DNA from: Paludibacteraceae bacterium
GTDB taxonomy: Bacteria > Bacteroidota > Bacteroidia > Bacteroidales > Paludibacteraceae
Assembly (NCBI GenBank): GCA_017628395.1
Contig: JAGBZD010000058.1
Span: forward strand, 1 to 50,004
DNA: 50,004 bases
Direction: 5' to 3'
Positions 40,405-48,454 of the stretch are shown here, piece after piece. Every line of letters starts with the position of its first letter. The first letter of the stretch is position 1. The position numbers were made by a program, and so were the translations under genes. Under the pieces are notes generated by a model. It ran no database searches. It was not told the origin of the DNA and saw nothing but the letters and a program-made list of their open reading frames with translations.

Positions 40405-41394
40405 TTACTCTTGGTTGAGGGTTACGCGCTTGAAGTCGATCACATTAACATTGTTCTTCTTCAAAACATCCTTCACGAGTTCTTTGCTCTCGCTCATGAT
40501 GTATTGTTGCTCTACCAATGTACTCTCTTTCAAGAACTTACCAAGACGACCTTGAGCGATCATCTCTACTTTCTTCATATTGAGATTAGCCTCAGCTTCT
40601 GCAGGAACAGTTGCACGAATTTGGCGTGCTGTCTCAGCTTGCTCTGGAGTCAACCAACCTTTAGCAGTGTTAGACTCAATGTGGTCATCGCTATCCACAT
40701 GAGCTGGGTTGATACCTGCTTTGCGAACAGCTTGCTCAACTGCTTTGTTGATTTCGTCTTGTTTGGTTTTCTCAATAGCTACAGAAAGCTCGCGATCCTT
40801 CACCTCTTGTGCTACATGGTCTGCATCCAATGCGATTGGAGACATAGAAGCCACTTGCATAGAAATGCCATGAAGAACTTCACCATTTGCATCTTCTGCG
40901 TCAGCAGCAACAAGTGCGCTAAGCTTATTACCAAGGTGGTTGTAAGCATCTACCTTTGGAGCTACAAGGAAAACATAGTCGCTGAGTTCCATCTTCTCAC
41001 CAGTAACACCAGAACGCTCTGTAACAGCATCTTGTACGGTAAAGTCACCCAATTTACATGCTTTAAGAGCCTCAAGGTCAGCTGGTTTCTCAGTCATAGC
41101 CACCTCAAGGATAGCCTTCACTGCGTTAACGAAGTCTGCGTTCTTTGCTACGAAGTCGGTCTCGCACTTTACAGCTACGATTGCACCAAAGCCATTCTCA
41201 GCTTTAGCCAAAACGCAACCTTCAGAAGCCTCGCGCTCGCTACGCTTTGCAGCGATAGCTTGACCACGCTTACGGAGCAAATCCTTTGCTACCTCGAAGT
41301 CACCGTTAGCCTCCTCGAGAGCCTTCTTAACATCCATCATACCTGCGCCTGTGATATCGCGCAGTTTCTTAATATCTGCTAATGTAACAGCCAT
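40405..41394 (-). CDS. tsf: Translation elongation factor Ts
   Basis: A 329-residue EF-Ts that recycles EF-Tu. Signatures: MAVTLADIKKLRDITGAGMMDVKKALEEA at the N-terminus (UBA-like), KRGQAIAAKRSEREASEGCVLA, CETDFVAKN (EF-Tu-contacting TDFV), then a long duplicated core (about 55-280) typical of Bacteroidota, and the C-terminal WLTPEQAETARQIRATV...GRLGKFLKESTLVEQQYI. Length fits the phylum. It follows rpsB after 35 bp; the two are co-transcribed. Confidence 0.97.
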   Translation of the reverse strand: MAVTLADIKKLRDITGAGMMDVKKALEEANGDFEVAKDLLRKRGQAIAAKRSEREASEGCVLAKAENGFGAIVAVKCETDFVAKNADFVNAVKAILEVAMTEKPADLEALKACKLGDFTVQDAVTERSGVTGEKMELSDYVFLVAPKVDAYNHLGNKLSALVAADAEDANGEVLHGISMQVASMSPIALDADHVAQEVKDRELSVAIEKTKQDEINKAVEQAVRKAGINPAHVDSDDHIESNTAKGWLTPEQAETARQIRATVPAEAEANLNMKKVEMIAQGRLGKFLKESTLVEQQYIMSESKELVKDVLKKNNVNVIDFKRVTLNQE

Positions 41395-41429
41395 TGTTGT
41401 AGTTAATAATTAACAATTAATAATCAATA

Positions 41430-42251
41430 TTATTCAGCAGCAGCTTCAGCTACTTTCTCAGCCTCTGCTTTTGGAGCTGCCTTGCGTACGCGTTGACGAC
41501 GCTCTTTTGGTTGTGGAGCCTCGTTTGCTGCTTGTGCTGCAGCTGCCTCTTCGTCCGCTTTCTCTACTTTGCGCTCCTCAAGACCCTCTTTGATTGCCTC
41601 GCATACTGCGCCCAAGATTACCTCAATAGACTTGGTTGCATCATCGTTTGCAGGAATAACGAAGTCAATATTGTTAGGGTTAGAGTTGGTATCTACGATA
41701 CCGAATACAGGAATACCCAAACGGTTAGCCTCAGCCACAGCAATGTGCTCTTTCATCACATCCACTACGAATACTGCGCTTGGGAGACGGGTGAGGTCAG
41801 AGATTGAACCGAGGTTCTTCTCCAATTTCTCGCGTTGGCGAGTGATTTGGAGTTTCTCGCGCTTAGAGATGTTATCAAAAGTACCATCAGCCATCATCTT
41901 GTCGATAGTACCCATTTTCTTCACAGCCTTACGGATAGTAGGGAAGTTGGTAAGCATACCACCAGCCCAACGCTCTGTAATATAAGGCATTGCGATTTCT
42001 TGTGCCTTTTGAGCCACTACCTCTTGACCTTGTTTCTTGGTAGAAACGAAGAGGATCTTGCGACCTGATTTAGCGATAGCTTTCAATGCCTCAGCAGCCT
42101 CGTCGATTTTCACTACAGTCTTGTTGAGGTCAATGATGTGGATACCATTACGCTCCATATAAATGTAAGGAGCCATAGCTGGATTCCATTTGCGTTTGAG
42201 GTGACCGAAGTGGCAGCCAGCCTCGAGAAGTTGATCAAAATTTGTTCTCAT
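41430..42251 (-). CDS. rpsB: 30S ribosomal protein S2
   Basis: A 273-residue S2: LLEAGCHFGHLKRKWNPAMAPYIYMERNGIHIIDLNKT, FVSTKKQGQEV, ERWAGGMLTNFPTIRKAVKKM, VFVVDVMKEHIAVAEANRLGIPVFGIVDTNSNP and DFVIPANDDATKSIEVIL. The C-terminal 50 residues are alanine/lysine/glutamate-rich, as in other Bacteroidales. A 134-bp leader with stems separates it from rpsI. Confidence 0.97.
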   Translation of the reverse strand: MRTNFDQLLEAGCHFGHLKRKWNPAMAPYIYMERNGIHIIDLNKTVVKIDEAAEALKAIAKSGRKILFVSTKKQGQEVVAQKAQEIAMPYITERWAGGMLTNFPTIRKAVKKMGTIDKMMADGTFDNISKREKLQITRQREKLEKNLGSISDLTRLPSAVFVVDVMKEHIAVAEANRLGIPVFGIVDTNSNPNNIDFVIPANDDATKSIEVILGAVCEAIKEGLEERKVEKADEEAAAAQAANEAPQPKERRQRVRKAAPKAEAEKVAEAAAE

Positions 42252-42385
42252 TTTGTTTGATTAGTTTTGAATTATTTAATGATAATTTATCCGTCTGCCT
42301 CCACTACGCAGAGAAGCGCGTATAGGAGGAATAACAGAGTAATCCGCGGCGGATAATCCGCCACGGAGTCACTGCTATTTGGATA
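42252..42385 (-). promoter_or_regulatory. Structured spacer between rpsI and rpsB (candidate r-leader)
   Basis: On the minus strand a perfect stem GGCGGAT/ATCCGCC (42347-42361) is followed by GCGGATTACTCTGTTATTCC and an inverted pair around GCGCTTCTCTGCG. No promoter consensus is evident, so it would be an internal leader of the operon. S2 is autoregulated through leaders in other bacteria; the link here is inference. Confidence 0.4.
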
Positions 42386-42772
42386 TTAACGCTTACTAAA
42401 TTGGAAGTGTTTGCGAGCTTTTGGTTGACCTGGTTTCTTACGCTCTACCTCACGAGCATCGCGTGTCATGAAACCTTCTGCCTTCAAAGCTGGCTTATCT
42501 TCTGGATTGATCTTCACCAAAGCGCGAGCGATTGCAAGACGCAAAGCTTCTGCTTGACCTTTGTAACCACCACCATCAAGGTTTACTTTGATATCGTATT
42601 TCTCAGCAACCTCCAACTTGTTCAATGGTTGTTTAACCACATATTGAAGAATTGGACTTGGGAAATATACATCCAAATCACGACCATTGATTGTGATTTT
42701 GCCAGTACCTTCTTGTACATAAACGCGAGCAACAGCTGCTTTACGACGACCTAATGCATTAATCATTTCCAT
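42386..42772 (-). CDS. rpsI: 30S ribosomal protein S9
   Basis: A 128-residue S9: ALGRRKAAVARVYVQEGTGKITINGRDLDVYF, VNLDGGGYKGQAEALRLAIARALVKIN, and the conserved tail KKPGQPKARKHFQFSKR that reaches the tRNA P site. Full length. It lies 8 bp after rplM. Confidence 0.97.
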   Translation of the reverse strand: MEMINALGRRKAAVARVYVQEGTGKITINGRDLDVYFPSPILQYVVKQPLNKLEVAEKYDIKVNLDGGGYKGQAEALRLAIARALVKINPEDKPALKAEGFMTRDAREVERKKPGQPKARKHFQFSKR

Positions 42773-42780
42773 ATCTTCAA

Positions 42781-43239
42781 TTATTTAAGGGTGTTGATAT
42801 CAATTTGTACTGGTTGTTGTGCTTGTTTGTCGTGCTCTGCACCTGCAAATACATAGAGGTTAGCGATAATTTGACGACCGAGACGGTTTTTAGGAAGCAT
42901 ACCCTTAACCACTTTCTTAATCAAAGTATCAGCACCTTTCTTCTCCAACATCTCAGCTGGAGTCATCTCGCGTTGACCACCTGGATAGCCAGTGTAGCGA
43001 ACATAAACGCGATCATTCCACTTGTTGCCTGTCAACTCTACTTTAGCTGCGTTGATGATAATCACATTGTCACCGCAATCTACATTTGGAGTGAAGTTGG
43101 TTTTGTACTTACCACGGAGGAGCTTAGCTACCTTCGAGCACATGCGGCCAAGAACTTGACCCTCTGCATCAACAACAACCCAGCCCTTTTGAGCGGTTGC
43201 CTTGTTTGCTGATACAGTCTTGTAACTTAATGTATCCAT
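42781..43239 (-). CDS. rplM: 50S ribosomal protein L13
   Basis: A 152-residue L13: WVVVDAEGQVLGRMCSKVAKLLRGKYKTNFTPNVDCGDNVIIINA, KVELTGNKWNDRVYVRYTGYPGG, and VVKGMLPKNRLGRQIIANLYVFAGAEHDKQAQQP. First gene of the translation operon rplM-rpsI-rpsB-tsf, with a long leader of about 150 nt and a consensus promoter. Confidence 0.97.
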   Translation of the reverse strand: MDTLSYKTVSANKATAQKGWVVVDAEGQVLGRMCSKVAKLLRGKYKTNFTPNVDCGDNVIIINAAKVELTGNKWNDRVYVRYTGYPGGQREMTPAEMLEKKGADTLIKKVVKGMLPKNRLGRQIIANLYVFAGAEHDKQAQQPVQIDINTLK

Positions 43240-43393
43240 TTGTTTTTTAATGTTTTAACCATGCCGACAGACCACTTTACGCGCTCACTTTCGAGCCACA
43301 ACTGCCCAGCATAGCGAATTAATATAAAATTGTTTTAATAGTTTCAAAAGTTTTAAGGGTTTCAATGGTGTAAGACCAAAACACCCGAAAAAG
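43240..43393 (-). promoter_or_regulatory. Long leader of the rplM operon (candidate r-leader)
   Basis: From the promoter at 43398, about 150 nt precede the rplM ATG. On the minus strand a GGGTGTTTTGGTCTTACACC hairpin lies close to the start, then an AT-rich linker, then CTGGGCAGTTGTGGCTCGAA and GTGAGCGCGTAAAGTGG-type paired segments. L13 leaders are autoregulatory in other phyla; here regulation is inferred from length and pairing only. Confidence 0.4.
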
Positions 43394-43397
43394 CGTG

Positions 43398-43429
43398 CAA
43401 AGGTACTACTTTTTTTCCAAATGACCAAA
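43398..43429 (-). promoter_or_regulatory. Promoter of the rplM-rpsI-rpsB-tsf operon
   Basis: TTTG (43426-43429), 20 bases, TACCTTTG (43398-43405) on the minus strand. It lies inside the last codons of the DUF4296 gene. The box is extended to TTTGGTCATTT, like the metK promoter. Confidence 0.85.
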
Positions 43430-43933
43430 TATTATGACATTTTTTTCGCAAAATTCTTTTGATTTCCATTCGTTCCATGGATTTTCGATACCATAGAGGT
43501 ATTCTTTTAGCACTTCGTCTTGTGGGCGTAAGGAGTATTTTTTATCTTCTTCCACGGCTGCTGTGGGTATTCCCTTTTCTTTTTTACGCTGTGCTATTCG
43601 TTCATCACGCAAGCGTTCTTCGTTGTCAAAATCTGCTTGCAAACGACTAATCACTTTTGGATAAATCTTATTGAAAATCTGAGGGTTATCCGTGTACCAA
43701 ACCAAAGAAGAATCAAATTGCGCTTGTGTTATGCCATGTTTATCCAATACCGATTGATAGTAAGAAGATAGTTCTTTATTATGCCCATAATTGTACCCTA
43801 TCACCTGCAAAGCCCCATCTGTTCGATGTAAGTCATATAGCAAATCACGCATCTCGCGATTAGACAACACACCACGCGGACGACAACCCACAATCGCCAA
43901 CAAGACAAACAATATGATTAGGCATCTCTTCAC
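43406..43933 (-). CDS. DUF4296 lipoprotein
   Basis: A 175-residue protein with lipobox IVGC (residues 14-17). The body matches DUF4296: LSNREMRDLLYDLHRTDGALQ, SSYYQSVLDKHGITQAQFDSSLVWYTDNPQIFNKIYPKVISRLQAD, then a lysine/glutamate-rich helix and the tail ENPWNEWKSKEFC. Family function is unknown; it is typical of Bacteroidota and commonly linked to lspA, as here, where its ATG overlaps the lspA stop by 4 bp. Its 3' end contains the promoter of the next operon. Confidence 0.88.
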   Translation of the reverse strand: MKRCLIILFVLLAIVGCRPRGVLSNREMRDLLYDLHRTDGALQVIGYNYGHNKELSSYYQSVLDKHGITQAQFDSSLVWYTDNPQIFNKIYPKVISRLQADFDNEERLRDERIAQRKKEKGIPTAAVEEDKKYSLRPQDEVLKEYLYGIENPWNEWKSKEFCEKNVIIFGHLEKK

Positions 43934-44493
43934 TGCTTTTTTGGAAATATCTGATTCAAACTCTCGTCTAAATCTTTACGGTAGAATATAATTATCAAGA
44001 ACACTGCTACCGTAATGAACGAGTCGGCGATATTAAATACGGGTCGAAAAAACACACATTCGCCTGCAGCATTGCGTATCAACGGGAAATACAGCATATC
44101 CACCACACGACCATGGAACCAACCTGCATATTCCCAAATTTTACCATAGAAAACACAGTCAATGATATTACCCATTGCACCTGCCATCACCATAGCGATA
44201 GTGGTTAAATAGCCCGTGCGTACTTGTTGTTTGTGAATCATTGTATGAATATACCAACCTATGACACCCACAGCTATGATACGGAAGAGCGTCAATAGCA
44301 ATTTGCTAAACCACTCTATACCAAATGCCATACCGTTGTTCTCTACAAACACAATCCAAAACCACGAGAACACTTCACAGGCTTCACCCAACTGGAAATG
44401 TGTCTTGATATACACCTTTGACACCTGATCAAGCACCAATGCCAACAGCACGATGCCCAGCACCAACCATGATTGTTGTTTCTTGCTTAACAT
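43930..44493 (-). CDS. lspA: Lipoprotein signal peptidase (signal peptidase II)
   Basis: A 187-residue membrane aspartyl protease that cleaves prolipoprotein signal peptides. Four helices; family boxes include LDQVSKVYIKTHF, FVENNGMAFGIEW, and the catalytic pair in MAGAMGNIIDCVFYG and VFNIADSFITVAVFLI. The 30-residue extension around PLIRNAAGECVFFRPVF is a usual Bacteroidota feature. It is translationally coupled to the DUF4296 lipoprotein downstream. Confidence 0.95.
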   Translation of the reverse strand: MLSKKQQSWLVLGIVLLALVLDQVSKVYIKTHFQLGEACEVFSWFWIVFVENNGMAFGIEWFSKLLLTLFRIIAVGVIGWYIHTMIHKQQVRTGYLTTIAMVMAGAMGNIIDCVFYGKIWEYAGWFHGRVVDMLYFPLIRNAAGECVFFRPVFNIADSFITVAVFLIIIFYRKDLDESLNQIFPKKQ

Positions 44494-44511
44494 AAACTAT
44501 TTTTTCTTATT

Positions 44512-44590
44512 CCCACTGATAACACTGATTGTCACTGATAATTTTGAGAGTGCTTAATTTCCGTGTTCATCCGTGAAATCCGTGGGAAAG
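44512..44590. repeat. ATCCGTG-family repeat between lspA and metK
   Basis: CCCACTGATAACACTGATTG...CACTGATAATTTTGAGAGTG...CCGTGTTCATCCGTGAAATC-CGTGGGAAAG, a diverged full-length relative of the repeats at 487 and 979. It fills most of the 100-bp spacer and ends at the metK stop codon. Confidence 0.75.
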
Positions 44591-44593
44591 TTT

Positions 44594-45838
44594 TTACAAG
44601 CCAAACACCTCGCGAATTTCCTCTACGCGGTCGAGTTTCTCCCAAGTAAACAACTCCACTTCGCGCTCAATAAGATGTCCGTTGTCCACGAAAGTTTTCT
44701 TCACCACCTCGTTGGTACGCCCCATATGTCCATAGCGTGCAGTTTCCTCGTACATGGGTTGTTTGAGTTTCAAAGCGTCTATAATGCCCTGTGGACGCAA
44801 GTCAAACATCTCGCTCACTTTCTTAGCAATCTCGCCGTCGCTTAATGCCACTTTCGCGGTGCCATAGGTATTCACGCAGACGCTAACTGGCTTTGCCACA
44901 CCAATGGCATAACTGATTTGCACCAACATCTCCTTAGCAACGCCTGCTGCAACCATGTTTTTTGCAATCCAACGAGCTGCATAGGCTGCTGAACGGTCCA
45001 CTTTTGAAGGGTCTTTTCCAGAGAAAGCGCCACCGCCGTGTGCACCACGACCACCATAAGTATCTACAATGATTTTACGACCAGTCAAACCCGTATCACC
45101 GTGAGGACCTCCGATAACGAAATTGCCCGTTGGATTCACCAGCAGTTTGAAGTCGCCTTTCAGCAGCTCTGCATATCTCGCATCTCGTTTAGCTACGCGA
45201 GGCAATAATACACGCTGAATATCTGCTTTTATCTGCTCTTGCGTGGCATCCTCATCGTGTTGTGTACTCACCACTATCGTGTCAATACGCAGTGGTTCAC
45301 CCTCCTCGCTATACTCCATAGTCACCTGACTTTTGGAGTCTGGACGAAGATACAACATCTCCTCACCCTCTTTACGCACACGCGCGAGTGTATATACTAA
45401 TGTGTGTGCCAAGTCCAAGGTCAATGGCATGTAATTTTCTGTTTCATCGCTGGCATATCCAAACATCATACCTTGGTCGCCAGCTCCTTGCTCACCAATA
45501 TTCTCTGTGCCTTGACCATCCACGCCACGCGCGATGTCGGCACTTTGCTCATGCAAAGCGGTCAAGATACCACAACTCTCAGCCTCAAACTTATACGCAG
45601 ACTTGGTATAGCCAATCTCTGCTATGGTTTTGCGCACAGTACCTTGAATATCCACATATTTCTCGCTGGAGACTTCGCCTGCCACGATTACCTGCCCTGT
45701 AGTCACCATCGTTTCACATGCAACATGGGAATTAGGGTCTAATGCCAAAAATTGGTCAAGGATGGCATCACTGATTTGATCTGCCACTTTGTCTGGGTGT
45801 CCTTCGCTGACACTCTCGGATGTAAATAAATAGTTCAT
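44594..45838 (-). CDS. metK: S-adenosylmethionine synthetase
   Basis: A 414-residue MAT making SAM from methionine and ATP. Seen: [24 protein letters not shown] (ATP/Mg site), [80 protein letters not shown], and the C-terminal [12 protein letters not shown]. Length is slightly above the E. coli enzyme, as usual in the phylum. Its leader carries a SAM-II-type aptamer and a terminator, giving feedback control by the product. Confidence 0.97.
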   Translation of the reverse strand: MNYLFTSESVSEGHPDKVADQISDAILDQFLALDPNSHVACETMVTTGQVIVAGEVSSEKYVDIQGTVRKTIAEIGYTKSAYKFEAESCGILTALHEQSADIARGVDGQGTENIGEQGAGDQGMMFGYASDETENYMPLTLDLAHTLVYTLARVRKEGEEMLYLRPDSKSQVTMEYSEEGEPLRIDTIVVSTQHDEDATQEQIKADIQRVLLPRVAKRDARYAELLKGDFKLLVNPTGNFVIGGPHGDTGLTGRKIIVDTYGGRGAHGGGAFSGKDPSKVDRSAAYAARWIAKNMVAAGVAKEMLVQISYAIGVAKPVSVCVNTYGTAKVALSDGEIAKKVSEMFDLRPQGIIDALKLKQPMYEETARYGHMGRTNEVVKKTFVDNGHLIEREVELFTWEKLDRVEEIREVFGL

Positions 45839-45852
45839 TTTGTAGTTTGGTT

Positions 45853-45891
45853 AAAAAAATAAGCCACAAGCGACTGTTTTGGTCTTGTGGC
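45853..45891 (-). terminator. Attenuator terminator in the metK leader
   Basis: On the minus strand GCCACAAG (45884-45891), loop, CTTGTGGC (45863-45870), then TTATTTTTTT, 15 bp before the ATG. An upstream CTTGTG (45891-45896) can pair with CACAAG instead, giving a competing antiterminator directly after the aptamer. Confidence 0.85.
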
Positions 45892-45893
45892 AC

Positions 45894-45947
45894 AAGGTTT
45901 TAGCATTATTTTAGAGAGGTTGCAAGCAGTCCAAATCTATCCTCTTT
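45894..45947 (-). promoter_or_regulatory. SAM-II riboswitch aptamer upstream of metK
   Basis: Minus strand: AGAGG, ATAGATTTGGACTGCTTGCA, CCTCT stem-loop, then CTAAAATAATGCTAAAACC. This reproduces the SAM-II layout: P1 stem, a loop with GATTT and TTGCA ending at the P1 3' strand, and the TAAA...GCTAAAA segment that forms the pseudoknot. The GG in TTTGG can pair with the CC in AAAACC; in the described SAM-II aptamer the same contact is CC with GG, so the bases covary. The terminator that follows suggests SAM-triggered premature termination. Confidence 0.85.
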
Positions 45948-45960
45948 TCAAAATCGGCTG

Positions 45961-45992
45961 CAAAATTACTACATTTTTCTGAAATGACCAAA
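45961..45992 (-). promoter_or_regulatory. Promoter of metK
   Basis: TTTG (45989-45992), 20 bases, TAATTTTG (45961-45968) on the minus strand. The -33 box extends as TTTGGTCATTT, matching the rplM promoter. Confidence 0.85.
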
Positions 45993-45995
45993 TAA

Positions 45996-47033
45996 TTAAT
46001 GCAAAATCTTATAAATAAGTTCTTTCCACAAGTCCGCATCCTTTGCGCTTGGATTGTTAATACCCTTCAATCGGGCATCGGTATCACGGAAATATCCAAT
46101 AATAGCAAATGTCTTACCCGCCGAAAAACGCTGTGCTGCAGCAGCATAATCTTTCACAAAAAATGGTGATACCCCCAACGCACCAGCAGCCACACGATCA
46201 CTCTTATCGGGTAAATAATGGTAAATCATCAAGTTAGCAAAAAAGCCGTACAGCACACCCAACTCCTTCACCATGGGGTGGTCCTTGGAGGACGCAAAAT
46301 ACTGCGTGATACGATTCGCCTTTACCACATCGCCTTTTATTAGGGCATCCTGCAACTCAAACACATTGAAGTCCTTTGATATGCCGATATTCCGTTCTAC
46401 TAATGCCGCATCAATCACTTTTACCCCCTCTGGGCGACCATCTATCAGTTTCTGCAAAGCACCCACTACTTGTGTTAAATCGGAACCGATACTATCTGCC
46501 AAAATTTTCGTTACCTTATCATCAATCTGCACTTCATCTCCGTTGGCTTTCAGTTCCTTGTTGCGTTGCGCCACATAGTCGCGAATCCACTTCTCGACCT
46601 GATAGTCTTTGAGTTGGTCGGACTCCATTAGCACACCACCCTTCTTTTCCCAATTCTTGAAGAGGTTTAAGCGTTTGTCTGGCGAGCCATACTTATAGCA
46701 GAACACCAATATGGTGGATGGCTGTGGATTATCCATATACATCGCGAGTGACTCCCATTTCTTGATGTGTTGTGCCTCCTTGACGATGATAACTTTGTAG
46801 CCGCCCATCATAGCAAACCCGCGTGCAGCACCTATCACAGGCGACACATCACCACTTGCAAGGTCTTTGCCATAGATAATCGTTTGGTCAAACTCGCGCG
46901 CCATCTCGTCCAAGACATTATTTTCTATATAGTTGGCTACCAAGTCGATATAATACGACTCTTTTCCACAAAGCATATACGCAGGAGCATACTTGCCTTG
47001 CTTGAGACCAATCATCACTTCTTCGTATTTCAT
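45996..47033 (-). CDS. holA: DNA polymerase III subunit delta
   Basis: A 345-residue clamp-loader delta subunit: YAPAYMLCGKESYYIDLVANYIENNVL at the N-terminus, DQTIIYGKDL, GFAMMGGYKVIIVKEAQHIKKWESLAMYMDNPQPSTILVFCYKYG, VEKWIRDYV, and the helical C-terminus SDLTQVVGALQKLIDGRPEGVKVIDAALVERNIGIS. It would open the sliding clamp within the holoenzyme. The ATG overlaps the stop of the radical SAM gene by 4 bp, so it is co-translated. It is the last gene of a leftward three-gene operon. Confidence 0.92.
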   Translation of the reverse strand: MKYEEVMIGLKQGKYAPAYMLCGKESYYIDLVANYIENNVLDEMAREFDQTIIYGKDLASGDVSPVIGAARGFAMMGGYKVIIVKEAQHIKKWESLAMYMDNPQPSTILVFCYKYGSPDKRLNLFKNWEKKGGVLMESDQLKDYQVEKWIRDYVAQRNKELKANGDEVQIDDKVTKILADSIGSDLTQVVGALQKLIDGRPEGVKVIDAALVERNIGISKDFNVFELQDALIKGDVVKANRITQYFASSKDHPMVKELGVLYGFFANLMIYHYLPDKSDRVAAGALGVSPFFVKDYAAAAQRFSAGKTFAIIGYFRDTDARLKGINNPSAKDADLWKELIYKILH

Positions 47034-47713
47034 CCTACTCCTAAATCTGTATTGTTAATTAATATCTCTATCTTCTTGGATTGTTTCAATGTCGGATACA
47101 CATTCCTAACAAACCACTTTGCCAATTCATCATCACGCTTGACTGCGGTTGTATTCTCGCAAAACACATTTACACTCGCATATTCAAAATATTGCTCTGC
47201 CAAGGAAATATCCCGCAATATCCGTTCTTTACTATCGCCTTCCGTGCAACACAAGAGACATACTCCTTGAAAATACTTCGCTACATCTGCCGCTGTCACA
47301 CTCGCAGCAATCCCCTTCTGCCATCGGTTGCGCAATTGTCCGTCAAAACTCTCTACACCACAACGAAACTTCACCTGTATGCCCTCAAACTGCTCTGCAA
47401 ACTTCGCCAACTGATTCTTATACATATAGTGCGCTTCAAACCAAAGCGTATGTATCTTTTTCTCTTTCACCACCTCCCTAATCATCGCCACTGTCTGTGC
47501 ATCAAGTTCCATAGCAGACCCCGAGTTAATCACATCCAACACCCCATACACGCCCCGCACTTGTGCCAATACTTCTCTGTTCACAGCAAACGGATCATCG
47601 CTCACATCCCCATGATAGTCGCAGAAGGAACACCTTTTCCATCTGCACCCTGTTCCCTGCAATAGCACAAACTCACGAGGTAATACCGTATGTATCAACG
47701 CGTATCGCTTCAC
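47030..47713 (-). CDS. Radical SAM protein next to a queuosine-precursor transporter
   Basis: A 227-residue protein with a putative iron-sulfur site C23-RWKR-C28-SF-C31, i.e. CX4CX2C instead of the classical CX3CX2C. Other pieces of the radical SAM barrel: VINSGSAMELD, TLWFEAHYMY, VKFRCGVESFDGQLRNRWQKG, VCLLCCTEGDSKERILRDISLAEQ and VNVFCENTTAV. It is sandwiched between a YhhQ-type transporter (3-bp gap) and holA (4-bp overlap). The linkage suggests a role in queuine/queuosine salvage, but this is inferred from context only. It could alternatively act on another substrate. Confidence 0.8.
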   Translation of the reverse strand: MKRYALIHTVLPREFVLLQGTGCRWKRCSFCDYHGDVSDDPFAVNREVLAQVRGVYGVLDVINSGSAMELDAQTVAMIREVVKEKKIHTLWFEAHYMYKNQLAKFAEQFEGIQVKFRCGVESFDGQLRNRWQKGIAASVTAADVAKYFQGVCLLCCTEGDSKERILRDISLAEQYFEYASVNVFCENTTAVKRDDELAKWFVRNVYPTLKQSKKIEILINNTDLGVG

Positions 47714-47716
47714 CTT

Positions 47717-48397
47717 TCAGTTTTCATCTTTCCGTTTAATCAAACGAACCACAGCATACGCCATCGGCGTACCTAGGACAGCTTCAATCAGCAACTTCGA
47801 TACATATTGAAAGGCAATCATCAGCAGCAAATCATGCGTGGATACTGTGCCTGCAAAAGCAATCAATACAAACGGAAGCGAGTCAAACCAATACGCAACA
47901 GCCGAACTACCAATCGTTCGCACCCAAAGTCTCTTGTCCTTGGTCCACTTCTTAATCTTTTCCATCAACCAAGCATTGCTGAGTTCGCCCAACAAGAATC
48001 CAGTCAGCGAAGCAATCACGATGCGAGGCACATAACTAAACATTGTATTGTATGCTTGCGCTGTTGTATCTAAATAATCTGGCGAAGGCAACCATACACC
48101 TATCTGCGTGCAAAGCACCATCACGATATTGCATAGCAATGTAGTAAAGATTACCTTGCGTGCTGTCTTATATCCCCAAATCTCTGTCAGCACATCGCCC
48201 AACATATACGCAAACGGGAAAGTGATTGTTCCTGCGTCAAAATAAAACAGATTCCACAATCCAATGACCTTCACCGCCATTACATTGCTCACCACATACA
48301 GCGTTACAAACAATGCACATACTACAATAAACGAAGTATTATTGTTCGGCTCTAAGCCGCGGTTTTTGAAAGGGTTTTCCGCTACCTTATTTTCCAT
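47717..48397 (-). CDS. yhhQ: Queuosine precursor transporter (YhhQ/VUT family)
   Basis: A 226-residue membrane protein with about six helices: FIVVCALFVTLYVVSNVMAVKVIGLWNLFYFDAGTITFPFAYMLGDVLTEIWGYK is the family signature, followed by IVIASLTGFLLGELSNAWLMEKIKKWT and SSAVAYWFDSLPFVLIAFAG. The family imports queuosine precursors such as preQ0/preQ1 or queuine. The ATG at 48395-48397 is preferred over a start 13 codons upstream, which would lie close to the promoter. First gene of the operon; its promoter overlaps the stop codon of the preceding gene. Confidence 0.9.
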   Translation of the reverse strand: MENKVAENPFKNRGLEPNNNTSFIVVCALFVTLYVVSNVMAVKVIGLWNLFYFDAGTITFPFAYMLGDVLTEIWGYKTARKVIFTTLLCNIVMVLCTQIGVWLPSPDYLDTTAQAYNTMFSYVPRIVIASLTGFLLGELSNAWLMEKIKKWTKDKRLWVRTIGSSAVAYWFDSLPFVLIAFAGTVSTHDLLLMIAFQYVSKLLIEAVLGTPMAYAVVRLIKRKDEN

Positions 48398-48422
48398 AAA
48401 ATGTATATTATTAAATTCTTTG

Positions 48423-48454
48423 CAAAGATATAACAAATATTTGAATTATGCAAA
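48423..48454 (-). promoter_or_regulatory. Promoter of yhhQ-radical SAM-holA
   Basis: TTTG (48451-48454), 20 bases, TATCTTTG (48423-48430) on the minus strand. Confidence 0.8.

Noticed and set aside
40411..41382. 323-codon plus-strand ORF opposite tsf
   Set aside because: Cysteine- and leucine-rich antisense artefact; EF-Ts on the other strand is unambiguous.
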